NCBI GenBank assembly: GCA_003511885.1
Contig: DOIX01000201.1
Location: forward strand, 1-18,268
Reading direction: 5' to 3'
Source: Cyanobacteria bacterium UBA11153
Lineage (GTDB): Bacteria > Cyanobacteriota > Cyanobacteriia > Cyanobacteriales > Coleofasciculaceae
Length of the DNA stretch: 18,268 nucleotides
Positions 7,495 to 14,550 of this stretch are shown piece after piece. The position numbers and the translations under genes were made by a program. The notes beneath the pieces are model-generated. The model did not search any database and was not told the DNA's origin. It was given only the letters and a program-made list of their open reading frames with translations. Position 1 is the stretch's first letter, and every line of letters begins with the position of its first letter.

Positions 7495-8262
7495 TTACAA
7501 TCTTTGGTCATAAAACCGTTCAATAATCTCTGCAACCCAAGTGCAAAGTACCCTTCTCTGGTTCACAGATCCATAATCGCATTTGATTCGACTATGCAAA
7601 TCAACAAGTGCTTGTAAAATATCAGGATCTTGGTTATCCATCTTTTCAATGTTAGGTTCTGACACTAAATCTAGACTCTCATAGATCAATGCCTTGAGTT
7701 CCTTATCTGCTTCGGTAGAATAGGAAGTTTCCCATAATTCGACCAAGTATTTTTCCGCAGAGGATAGCAACCAACCACATAACTTTTGGTCAACAAACAA
7801 TAGGTCAAAGTCTTCAGCGATGCGAAGTCTAAGTCTCTCACCAGCAACTGTCAGAGATTCTTCGGTCATACAGATGAGAATTCCGGTATTTGGATCGAAC
7901 CAGCGAACGTCAGTCGGATCGAGGTGAAATTCTTGTCCAGATAAGAGGTGAAGCAGTCCAATTTGTGGTTCCTGATTTTGCCATAAAAGAGACACCTTAT
8001 CTGAGGGTAGATTTACTTCAGGTACTCTAAACCAAACACTTTTAAGTAACAGATCTTTCTGGCCAAATCGCATTCCCTCAGCTCCAGATCCCATAGAGTC
8101 AAAACTCCCAAATGTTTCCATAATTTGCCGCTCATATTCTTCCATAGAGTTGAAAGATGCGACAACTACGGCAAGGCTATCAAGCATCCATCGAGGGCTA
8201 ATCTGGAGATGCGATTCCTTTATAACTTCAGCGAAAACAGAATCTAAAATTTTGACAATCAT
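7495..8262 (-). CDS. Unknown protein directly downstream of the toxin-like gene (candidate cognate immunity)
   Basis: A 255-aa soluble protein with no family that I recognise. The N-terminal half has mixed helices and strands (RWMLDSLAVVVASFNSMEEY, then FGSFDSMGSGAEGMRFG), a central beta part (LHLLSGQEFHLDPTDVRWFD, NTGILICMTEES) and an all-helical C-terminus (SAEKYLVELWE, KELKALIYESLDL, VLCTWVAEIIERF). The overall charge is acidic. It begins only 12 bp after the stop of the giant gene (6 bp if the GTG at 8268 is used; I prefer the ATG at 8262), so the two are probably translationally coupled. In polymorphic-toxin loci the gene immediately after the toxin usually encodes its immunity protein, so this is the first candidate. 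Confidence 0.6.
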   Translation of the reverse strand: MIVKILDSVFAEVIKESHLQISPRWMLDSLAVVVASFNSMEEYERQIMETFGSFDSMGSGAEGMRFGQKDLLLKSVWFRVPEVNLPSDKVSLLWQNQEPQIGLLHLLSGQEFHLDPTDVRWFDPNTGILICMTEESLTVAGERLRLRIAEDFDLLFVDQKLCGWLLSSAEKYLVELWETSYSTEADKELKALIYESLDLVSEPNIEKMDNQDPDILQALVDLHSRIKCDYGSVNQRRVLCTWVAEIIERFYDQRL

Positions 8263-8274
8263 ATTCACTCACTA

Positions 8275-11200
8275 TTATGGCCAAATTTTAACTGCTGGAG
8301 GGTTGAAGCCACTGGCCGTAGGAATTTGTCCATTAGTAATCATACTTGCTGTTACTGACGCTCCCGGATCAGTGGGCAATCCTCCAAGAGATTTCGCACC
8401 GCTAGCACCTTTGATTCCTGAATCACCGTATGCTGTTACAATATTTCCTTTGGCGCTGCCTTTGGCACTCACAATAGCCACATCTCCTCCTTTATGAAAG
8501 ATGAAAGTTTCGCCGTTTTGTGAAAGGTAGATACCATCAGGTTGATTCATAATATTTTTGACAACGGTATCATTCATATTATGTCCGGTGTCCCCGTGGT
8601 AAGTTCTTGCCTTTTTGAATTTGCCTATTAGCTTCTCAGCGTCTGCTGCTGCTTTAATCTCCTCCTTCGTTCTTAGAAGTGCTTTAAGCTGGTCATCACT
8701 GAATCCAAGTTTTTTGAGTTGGTCTTGCGTTACCGATCCCTTATTTAGTAAATCTCTTACTGATTTGATATTTGTTTCTTTCACAGTCCCAGTACTGGGT
8801 AGTTCTCTGAGTAAGGTTAACTGGTCATCACTAACCTCAATTGCACCACGAGTATTTTTTGTAATTCCCTCGGTTTTAATTTCACCTTCTGCAATAACAA
8901 CCCAAGGATTAATCAACCCTTCTAGCTTAAACCATCGATTCGCTATCCGAATCCGGAATGCCTTAAACCGCATCCTCTCCAACAATCCCTTACCCAAATC
9001 CTTGAGTTTCTTAAACCCTTTCCCAATCGCCTCTCCAGCAATCCCTTTAAAGAGAACCTTCCCCTTCTCAATAATATATTTAACACCATTAATAACCGCT
9101 TGAGCTGCCTTTTTCGCTAAATTTAATCCACCCTTAACTACATTTTTTGCACCCTTGGCTACAGCCTTCGCACCCTTAAGTGCCGCACCTCCAGCTTTAA
9201 ATGTTAACCAAGAAACTAGTTCAATTGCACCTGCGGCTAATCCTTTAGCTAAACTCTTACCACCACCTTGAATATCTCCTTCCCAACCTTTGGAGAGATA
9301 GTCGCGAACATGTCCAGCTAATTGCATAACAGTTAAACCTGCAAATAGCGGTCCTACCACACCCATAATTGCTGGAAGTGCGGCGGTAATTGCACCACCT
9401 GTGACAATATTAGCTGCGATAAATCCTGCAACTCCGACTACCCCTGCACCGATAACTGTCGGCCAATTATTTGACCACCAATCAGCTATCCCTTTCTTCA
9501 TCAATTTCCATTTTATTTCTGCCCTTTGTTTCGGTGAAAGTCCATCATCGGGATATTGTTGTTCTGGTTGTTCTTGTTGTTCTCCTCCTTCTTTTTCTTG
9601 ACCACTTGCTTCGGCTAGAATCGACTCCATTGAGCGACTTTTATCATTGGATTGCTCCAACATTACCTCACCTTCACCCTGTGTCTGCTCCATTAATTCG
9701 GCAGATAATTCCGGTGAAAGTTCCATATTATTTTCAACGGCATCAACCCCGACATTTTCTTCTGTCCAAGGTGCGGTAGGTAATTCACTAGATTCACCCA
9801 TTTGCCCCCTACTACCACCCATTGTACCTGGAGGAGTCACACCAGCTTGAGCTAATTCTGCGGGTGATAAAGGTTGATCTAGATTACCTCCTAATAATTC
9901 TTCATATCCCGCTGTTTCAAATTGAGGGGGTGCGGCTTTCGCAGCTTCTACTAAATTGCCAATCCGTTTGAGCAATTCAGCAAATTCACCGTTAATCAAC
10001 ATCCCAATTACCGTGAAAATGCCGTTATAAATATCTTGGACAAGTTTCAATAACGTATCCAAAGTATTTGCCAAGAAATCCAGAATTGCACTTACGCCTT
10101 TCTTCAACAAATCCGCCGCTGCATTTACTGCTTTTGTCGCCTTATTAATCGCCTGGTCAATTTTGGCATTAATCTTCTTGGCAATTCCTGGGAAAGCCGC
10201 AAAAACTACCTTCACCAAACCCTTGAGAATCTCGCCAAAACCTTTAATTAACCCAACTATTGCTTTCTGGGCTAAATCTATTGCGGCTACTGCTAATTTC
10301 TTGGCTGCCTCAAAAATAGCTTTGACTGCTTTCCTTAAATTATCGTAGATAAAATTAACTGCTTCTTTTAGTCCATCAATTAAGGCTTTAGCTTTTGATT
10401 TCACCCAACCCCAGAAGCCACCTGATTCTTTTGATGCTTCTTGTTTTTTCTGATTGGCTTGTTCGTCTGATTTCTGTTTTTCTGCTTCTGCTTTCTTTTC
10501 CGCATCTTCTAGGTGCTTGGCGGCTTCTTTCTCCCCTTTACTTTTCTCCTGACCAATTTTATCCCGTTGTTCTTTGGTGGCTTTGCCAGCTTTCTCCTGA
10601 TAGTCTTTCTCGGCACTATCTAACTCAGTTTTCCATTCTTGCTTAAACCCCAGGACTTCTGCTTGGGCTTGTTTTTGTTCGGTTAATTGTTTTTGCTTAG
10701 TTTCCTCATTCAGCCCCGATATTTTCGTATCGGCTTCACTTCTAGCTTTAACTGAATCTAGATCGAATTTATCTTTACCTGCTTGATATTTACCCTGTTC
10801 TGCACCAATCTTTTCTCTCAAAAATGGACTTAGCGATTGATTCAAACTCCCCACCACTTCTCCTGGAATCGCCGGATTTTCTCCCGCTTTACCTCCAGAA
10901 ACTGCCACCGCTGATAATTCCTTATTAGCTTTGAGGATTTCATTACTACTTTGGGGGAAAATCTTATTCTCGCCAAAGTCTTGATTCATCTGTGCCGCCG
11001 CTTCAGTCTTAGCCGCTTGCACTTCCTGACTCGATTTCGCGCCAGTCGCATCAAGTTGCGAGGGATTGGCTTCACCCGCCAAATCCACATTGGGGCGCAC
11101 CCCAGCACTTGTGCTAACTTGACTGGTATCTAAACTGACATTAGCTAAAGCATTTTGGGCGCTTTGGCTGAGTGCGGGATCTGATTCTCCTTCTTTTTCA

Positions 11201-12528
11201 ACATTTCCACCTATTAATTGTGTCGCCGTTTGCGGTTTTGGTGGCGGTATTTCTGGTACTTTAGGATCGTACTGATTTCCTGATGTGTCCGATTGATTTA
11301 ATCCAGTGTTAATATCTGGGATTTCTTTGGTTACTCCAGCTTTTTCAACTGCTTGTGCTGCTGTTTTCTCTGATGTTGCCGCAGATTCTCCTGGTAATCC
11401 TGTTGGTGCGGGAATTTCTGGGATAGTTTTTTGGAGATTTTGCCGTTGTTTTTCCAGCGCTTGAGTTGAATCTGTTTGGGCTTGGCTGTAGGTAGCAATG
11501 GCTTGGGTTGGGGGTGTATTTTTTAATTGTGCCAGAATTTGAGCGGGATCTTCTGCTGTAATTGCGATTGCTTTTTCCCCAATTGAGGCACTGGTTTTGC
11601 TTGGAGCTACTCCACTACTTCCACTTCCTGTGGGAGTAGTAGGGGCTGGTTGAGTTGGCGGCTGAGTTGGAAGCGACTTGCTACTTTCGCTTTTGGCGAC
11701 TTGGCTTTCGGCTGAAGCTTCTGTTTTTTGTTCTTTCTGTTTCTCAGTTGCTGTTTGGGTTGGCTGATTTTCTTTAATCTCTTTAGATTTGTCAGTTAGT
11801 CCTGTCTGGGATAAACTATTGATATTTGATGATGATTGTGTATCTTTCTGTTTGGGATTAACTTCCCTCAAAAGCTCCCCCAGCTTTTTCGCTTCTAAAG
11901 GTTTCGATGCTCCTGCCTCTATTGTAAGCGGCGGCTCTTTGGTGATTTCAAGAGTTTGTTTATCGAGGGTTTTAGCCTGAAGAGGTTTAAATTCTTCTTG
12001 TTGAAAAGTCTCTTCTACCTGCTCTGAAGTTGCATCAATTTCTGGCGCTACCTGCTGCTTTTGAATCCCTACTTCTGATAGTGAAGCTGTATCGACGATG
12101 GGAGTGTATTGCTCTTCTGTTTCTTTCTCTAAAACTTCCTCTCGCTGGATTGTTGGAGATGGTGGAGGTGCTTCTGGTGCAAATACAGAAATATTAGCCG
12201 CACTAGTCTCACCTTCGGCTTGCTCTTGGCTATTTTTCTCTAAAACTTCCTCTCGCTGGACTACTGTCGAAGGTGCATAAGCTGGAATACTAACCCCATT
12301 GTAACGAAATTCTGCCCCTGTCATCTTTTCTGAAAAGGAACGAGTATCCTCTGGTGTCGATACATCCTGGTTACGAGGCGCAAATGGACGTGTCCGCAAT
12401 ATGTCGCTGGTTGTGGGTAATTTTGGTTCCCTGATTTTCTTCCCGTTGCTCAAACCACGGCTTTGGAGCATATCTGGAGCCGGAGTAGGCTGCCAGGGAT
12501 TTTTTCTCTGGATGCGTTTCCGGGACAT
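8275..12528 (-). CDS. Giant polymorphic-toxin-like protein (possible contractile-injection cargo)
   Basis: About 1417 aa from the ATG at 12528. That start is preferred over ATG 12543 because a strong site, GGGAGAGG, lies 5 bases upstream. Residues 1-120 are basic and disordered, with no signal peptide, and contain RPFAPRN, YNGVSIPAY and two QREEVLEK repeats; this style resembles N-termini of cyanobacterial DUF4157-type injection-system cargo, but no HExxH protease motif is present. Residues 120-560 are Gln/Ser/Thr/Pro-rich linker. Residues 560-703 form a long charged coiled coil (Lys/Glu/Gln). Residues 703-856 are amphipathic helices starting GGFWGWVKSKAKALIDG. A second hydrophobic block (about 1009-1160, WPTVIGAGVVGVAGFIAAN, then Ala/Lys/Gly-rich) could be a membrane-passage segment. 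A helical segment (about 1232-1300) precedes the C-terminal domain, about 1309-1417, beginning with RTYHGDTGHN and ending TASGFNPPAVKIWP. I call this domain a toxin tip, perhaps an RNase of the BECR type. Three downstream genes follow within 6-30 bp. Confidence 0.7.
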   Translation of the reverse strand: MSRKRIQRKNPWQPTPAPDMLQSRGLSNGKKIREPKLPTTSDILRTRPFAPRNQDVSTPEDTRSFSEKMTGAEFRYNGVSIPAYAPSTVVQREEVLEKNSQEQAEGETSAANISVFAPEAPPPSPTIQREEVLEKETEEQYTPIVDTASLSEVGIQKQQVAPEIDATSEQVEETFQQEEFKPLQAKTLDKQTLEITKEPPLTIEAGASKPLEAKKLGELLREVNPKQKDTQSSSNINSLSQTGLTDKSKEIKENQPTQTATEKQKEQKTEASAESQVAKSESSKSLPTQPPTQPAPTTPTGSGSSGVAPSKTSASIGEKAIAITAEDPAQILAQLKNTPPTQAIATYSQAQTDSTQALEKQRQNLQKTIPEIPAPTGLPGESAATSEKTAAQAVEKAGVTKEIPDINTGLNQSDTSGNQYDPKVPEIPPPKPQTATQLIGGNVEKEGESDPALSQSAQNALANVSLDTSQVSTSAGVRPNVDLAGEANPSQLDATGAKSSQEVQAAKTEAAAQMNQDFGENKIFPQSSNEILKANKELSAVAVSGGKAGENPAIPGEVVGSLNQSLSPFLREKIGAEQGKYQAGKDKFDLDSVKARSEADTKISGLNEETKQKQLTEQKQAQAEVLGFKQEWKTELDSAEKDYQEKAGKATKEQRDKIGQEKSKGEKEAAKHLEDAEKKAEAEKQKSDEQANQKKQEASKESGGFWGWVKSKAKALIDGLKEAVNFIYDNLRKAVKAIFEAAKKLAVAAIDLAQKAIVGLIKGFGEILKGLVKVVFAAFPGIAKKINAKIDQAINKATKAVNAAADLLKKGVSAILDFLANTLDTLLKLVQDIYNGIFTVIGMLINGEFAELLKRIGNLVEAAKAAPPQFETAGYEELLGGNLDQPLSPAELAQAGVTPPGTMGGSRGQMGESSELPTAPWTEENVGVDAVENNMELSPELSAELMEQTQGEGEVMLEQSNDKSRSMESILAEASGQEKEGGEQQEQPEQQYPDDGLSPKQRAEIKWKLMKKGIADWWSNNWPTVIGAGVVGVAGFIAANIVTGGAITAALPAIMGVVGPLFAGLTVMQLAGHVRDYLSKGWEGDIQGGGKSLAKGLAAGAIELVSWLTFKAGGAALKGAKAVAKGAKNVVKGGLNLAKKAAQAVINGVKYIIEKGKVLFKGIAGEAIGKGFKKLKDLGKGLLERMRFKAFRIRIANRWFKLEGLINPWVVIAEGEIKTEGITKNTRGAIEVSDDQLTLLRELPSTGTVKETNIKSVRDLLNKGSVTQDQLKKLGFSDDQLKALLRTKEEIKAAADAEKLIGKFKKARTYHGDTGHNMNDTVVKNIMNQPDGIYLSQNGETFIFHKGGDVAIVSAKGSAKGNIVTAYGDSGIKGASGAKSLGGLPTDPGASVTASMITNGQIPTASGFNPPAVKIWP
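12124..12149. repeat. 26-bp intragenic direct repeat, copy 1
   Basis: It is identical to 12235-12260, 111 bp away, and lies within the giant gene. On the coding strand it encodes QREEVLEK. The repeat indicates an N-terminal duplication of a short motif of the I/V-QREEVLEK type. Confidence 0.85.
12235..12260. repeat. 26-bp intragenic direct repeat, copy 2
   Basis: Second copy of the 26-bp exact repeat, encoding QREEVLEK; copy 1 is at 12124-12149. The 111-bp offset is a multiple of three, so both copies are read in the same frame. Confidence 0.85.
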
Positions 12529-12533
12529 AGACA

Positions 12534-12541
12534 CCTCTCCC
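12534..12541 (-). promoter_or_regulatory. Ribosome binding site deciding the start of the giant gene
   Basis: GGGAGAGG on the minus strand lies 5 bases before the ATG at 12528 and overlaps the upstream ATG at 12543. This supports the downstream start codon. Confidence 0.65.
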
Positions 12542-12660
12542 ATCGTGAATTATCTCAATATTAGGGGAAATTAACCGATCGCAATCCGATTCATTCAGAA
12601 ATCTTTACACCTCACTCCCCACTCTCCGATATAGCATCCGCTGTTCCATTCCCCATTCCC

Positions 12661-12669
12661 TGATATAAT
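12661..12669 (+). promoter_or_regulatory. Extended -10 promoter element for argJ
   Basis: TGATATAAT has the extended -10 form TGnTATAAT, 39 bases upstream of the argJ start. The -35 region about 17 bases further upstream is weak (CTGTTC), as is usual with an extended -10. The divergent toxin operon starts on the other side of this 179-bp spacer. Confidence 0.5.
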
Positions 12670-12697
12670 CCCTTGTCAGGCAAAGATCTGGTTTTAT

Positions 12698-12703
12698 GGG
12701 AGG
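12698..12703 (+). promoter_or_regulatory. Ribosome binding site deciding the argJ start
   Basis: GGGAGG lies 4 bases before the ATG at 12708 and overlaps the upstream ATG at 12696, so translation most likely starts at 12708. Confidence 0.65.
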
Positions 12704-12707
12704 ACTA

Positions 12708-13949
12708 ATGTCAGATTGGCGGGAAATTACAGGTGGCGTTACTGCTCCTAAAGGATATAAAGCAGCAGGGATTACGGCTGGTTTGAAACCTTCGGGACTT
12801 CCGGATTTAGCTTTGATTGTCTCAGATGTGGATGCGATCGCAGCAGGTGTCTTTACAACTAGTTACGTTCGTGCTGCTTGTGTTGATTATTGCCGAGAAC
12901 GGTTACAAAAGAAAGCTAGTGCCCGTGCGATTCTGGTTAATGCTGGGCAGGCTAATGCAGCGACGGGTGAAGAAGGTTGGCAGGATGCTTTGGCTAGCGC
13001 GCAGGCTTTGGCTGAAGCGCTGCAAATTTCCCCTGATTCGATTTTACTGGCTTCGACGGGTGTAATTGGTCGTCGGATTAAAATGGATGCTTTGTTGGCT
13101 GGTATTCCGACTTTGGTGGAATCGGCTTCGGAAACTGGCTCTGCTCTTGCGGCACAGGCGATTGTGACTACGGATTTGGTTACGAAGTCGATTGCTCTGG
13201 AAACTATTATTGACGATCGCCCGGTGCGTGTGGGTGGAATTGCTAAGGGTTCGGGGATGATTCATCCTAATATGGCGACTATGCTATCTTTTGTTACCTG
13301 CGATGCGGTTGTTTCGACGGCTTTATGGCAGCAAATGTTAAGTCGGGCAGCCGATAAAAGTTTTAATCAAATTACTGTCGATGGCGATACTAGTACTAAC
13401 GATACTCTCATTGCTTTGGCTAACGGTCAGTCTCGCACGTCGGCAATTACGGAGATGGGCGCAAATGCCGAAAAGTTAGAGGCAATGCTAACTGCAGTAT
13501 GTCAGCATTTAGCGAAAGCGATCGCACGGGATGGGGAAGGGGCGACTTGTTTGGTGGAAGTGCAGGTGACAGGCGCACCTGATGATAAGGGAGCGCGTCA
13601 AATTGCTAAAACTATTGTTGGTTCATCTTTGGTTAAGTCTGCCATATTCGGTCGCGATCCTAATTGGGGTAGAATTGCTGGAGCAGCAGGACGTGCTGGT
13701 GTCAAGTTCGATCAAGCTAATCTGCGGATTCAATTGGGCGATTTTCTGATGATGGAAAATGGTCAACCTTTACCATTCGATCGTGGTGCTGCTAGTAATT
13801 ATATGAAACAAGCCGCCGCAGGTGCTTATCTGAAGGATGATACTGTTTTAATTTCTGTTAGCGTTGGTAATGGTAATGGGCAAGGTATTGCTTGGGGCTG
13901 TGACTTGAGTTATGACTATGTGAAAATTAATGCTGAGTATACGACTTGA
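12708..13949 (+). CDS. argJ: Bifunctional glutamate N-acetyltransferase / amino-acid acetyltransferase ArgJ
   Basis: A 413-aa cytosolic enzyme of arginine biosynthesis. It moves the acetyl group from N-acetylornithine to glutamate, recycling it, and in bifunctional forms also uses acetyl-CoA. The sequence shows the ArgJ hallmarks: ITGGVTAPKGYKAAGI at the start, ILVNAGQANAATG, the ASTGVIG segment, and KGSGMIHPNMATML, where Thr191 is the autocleavage nucleophile that splits the precursor into alpha and beta chains. DGDTSTNDT and GRDPNWGRI also match the family. Length and start agree with cyanobacterial homologues. The gene is transcribed alone, divergent from the toxin operon, with its own extended -10. 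The gene downstream is 600 bp away, so no operon is indicated. HIP1 sites lie inside the gene. Confidence 0.97.
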   Translation: MSDWREITGGVTAPKGYKAAGITAGLKPSGLPDLALIVSDVDAIAAGVFTTSYVRAACVDYCRERLQKKASARAILVNAGQANAATGEEGWQDALASAQALAEALQISPDSILLASTGVIGRRIKMDALLAGIPTLVESASETGSALAAQAIVTTDLVTKSIALETIIDDRPVRVGGIAKGSGMIHPNMATMLSFVTCDAVVSTALWQQMLSRAADKSFNQITVDGDTSTNDTLIALANGQSRTSAITEMGANAEKLEAMLTAVCQHLAKAIARDGEGATCLVEVQVTGAPDDKGARQIAKTIVGSSLVKSAIFGRDPNWGRIAGAAGRAGVKFDQANLRIQLGDFLMMENGQPLPFDRGAASNYMKQAAAGAYLKDDTVLISVSVGNGNGQGIAWGCDLSYDYVKINAEYTT

Positions 13950-14041
13950 GGTAGGGATAAATTACGGTTGGTTTTGATTGGTTTTTTGGCGGGTAAGGTG
14001 GGAAAATCTGACATTTCCATTACAATATCTCATCTCTTAGA

Positions 14042-14283
14042 GGCGGGTTTAGAGACAGATATTCATGGGAAAATAAATCATATAAATAACCCAAGTTGCT
14101 AGTTATGAGTTTAGATCTTTTCGATCCCCCTAAATCCCCCTTACAAAGGGGGACTTTGAAGGAAAGTTTCCTCCTTTTTAAGGGAGACTTTGAAGGAAAG
14201 TTCCCCCCTTAGTAAGGGGGGCAAGGGGGGATCTAAGCGTCAATATTTGTAACTAGCAACTTGCATTAAATACAAAACCCGCC
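14042..14283. repeat. Outer inverted-repeat element, interrupted
   Basis: A left arm GGCGGGTTT (14042-14050) and a right arm AAACCCGCC (14275-14283) are exact inverse complements. The sequence after the left arm (AGAGACAGATATTCATGGGA) resembles a well-known cyanobacterial dispersed repeat of the GGCGGGTTTAGTGAC type, whose arms normally lie only some tens of bases apart. Here a 172-bp element separates them. Confidence 0.6.
14092..14263. mobile_element. MITE-like element, 172 bp, inserted in another repeat
   Basis: It is bounded by perfect 14-bp terminal inverted repeats, CAAGTTGCTAGTTA (14092-14105) and TAACTAGCAACTTG (14250-14263). Inside is a second inverted layer, GATCCCCC/GGGGGGATC with CCCCCTT/AAGGGGG runs (about 14123-14233). 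The centre carries a 34-bp tandem duplication in which GACTTTGAAGGAAAGTT occurs at 14152 and 14186. There is no coding capacity, so it would have to be moved by a transposase encoded elsewhere. I could not identify a target-site duplication. Confidence 0.7.
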
Positions 14284-14316
14284 CTCACCTCTGGGAACAT
14301 AAATAATTTTTAGATA

Positions 14317-14396
14317 TATAACAACCACTAGGGTAGCCCCGACATTCTCAATTCCTCAAATCCTTGATTAGACATCTTTCTTCTCTAGCCCCTAGC
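14317..14396 (+). repeat. Dispersed repeat A, copy 2
   Basis: It begins TATAACAACCACTAGGGTAG, has the core GACATTCTCAATTCCTCAAA and ends CTCTAGCCCCTAGC. It is more diverged than the copies at 3600 and 18166 but aligns with copy 1 along the whole 80 bp without gaps. Confidence 0.8.
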
Positions 14397-14400
14397 TATA

Positions 14401-14432
14401 TACAGCAACTGCCACATCGGGTGCGACATAAA
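14401..14432 (+). repeat. Repeat B, left copy (inverted partner of 16216-16247)
   Basis: TACAGCAACTGCCACATCGG and the 12 bases after it match the reverse complement of 16216-16247 at 28 of 32 positions. The first bases resemble the head of repeat A (TATAGCAACC), so the two families may share an end. This copy starts four bases after repeat A copy 2. Confidence 0.8.
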
Positions 14433-14493
14433 GAAGATTCTGAATAGAGGCTTTTTCCCTTGCTGAATAGGGGTTTGATAAACATGGCTATCA

Positions 14494-14524
14494 CTGTCAA
14501 CTGTCAATTGTCAACTGTCAACTG
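14494..14524 (+). repeat. Heptamer tandem repeat, left of pyrFE
   Basis: About 4.4 copies of the 7-mer YTGTCAA (CTGTCAA, CTGTCAA, TTGTCAA, CTGTCAA, CTG). The same heptamer in inverted orientation (TTGACAR) begins three bases after the pyrFE stop. Short heptamer tandem repeats of this kind are a known feature of filamentous cyanobacteria. Confidence 0.85.
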
Positions 14525-14532
14525 CTATAGAC

Positions 14533-14539
14533 GAGGAGG
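14533..14539 (+). promoter_or_regulatory. Ribosome binding site for pyrFE
   Basis: GAGGAGG lies 11 bases before the ATG at 14551 but only 2 bases before the in-frame TTG at 14542, which favours the ATG. Confidence 0.6.
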
Positions 14540-14550
14540 AATTGGCGAAG

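Larger units (their letters stand above)
13950..14550. other. 601-bp gene-free stretch made mostly of repeats
   Basis: I see no credible gene here. From left to right it holds about 90 bp of unassigned sequence, an inverted-repeat element (14042-14283) containing a MITE-like insertion (14092-14263), repeat A (14317-14396), repeat B (14401-14432), about 60 bp of unassigned sequence that may contain the pyrFE promoter, and a heptamer array (14494-14524). No clear terminator for argJ was found. Confidence 0.7.

Noticed and set aside
8615..12280. Several plus-strand open frames of 60-160 codons opposite the giant toxin-like gene
   Set aside because: Shadows of a long, compositionally biased coding sequence; they lack motifs and ribosome sites.
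8275..12528. DUF4157 metallopeptidase in the giant protein
   Set aside because: No HExxH motif was found anywhere in the translation.
14042..14283. Terminator for argJ in the G/C-run hairpins
   Set aside because: The strong stems belong to the MITE-like element, more than 140 bp downstream, and have no proper T-tail.
14526..14531. TATAGA as a -10 box for pyrFE
   Set aside because: It would leave a leader of only about 14 bases overlapping the ribosome site, and no -35 is correctly spaced.
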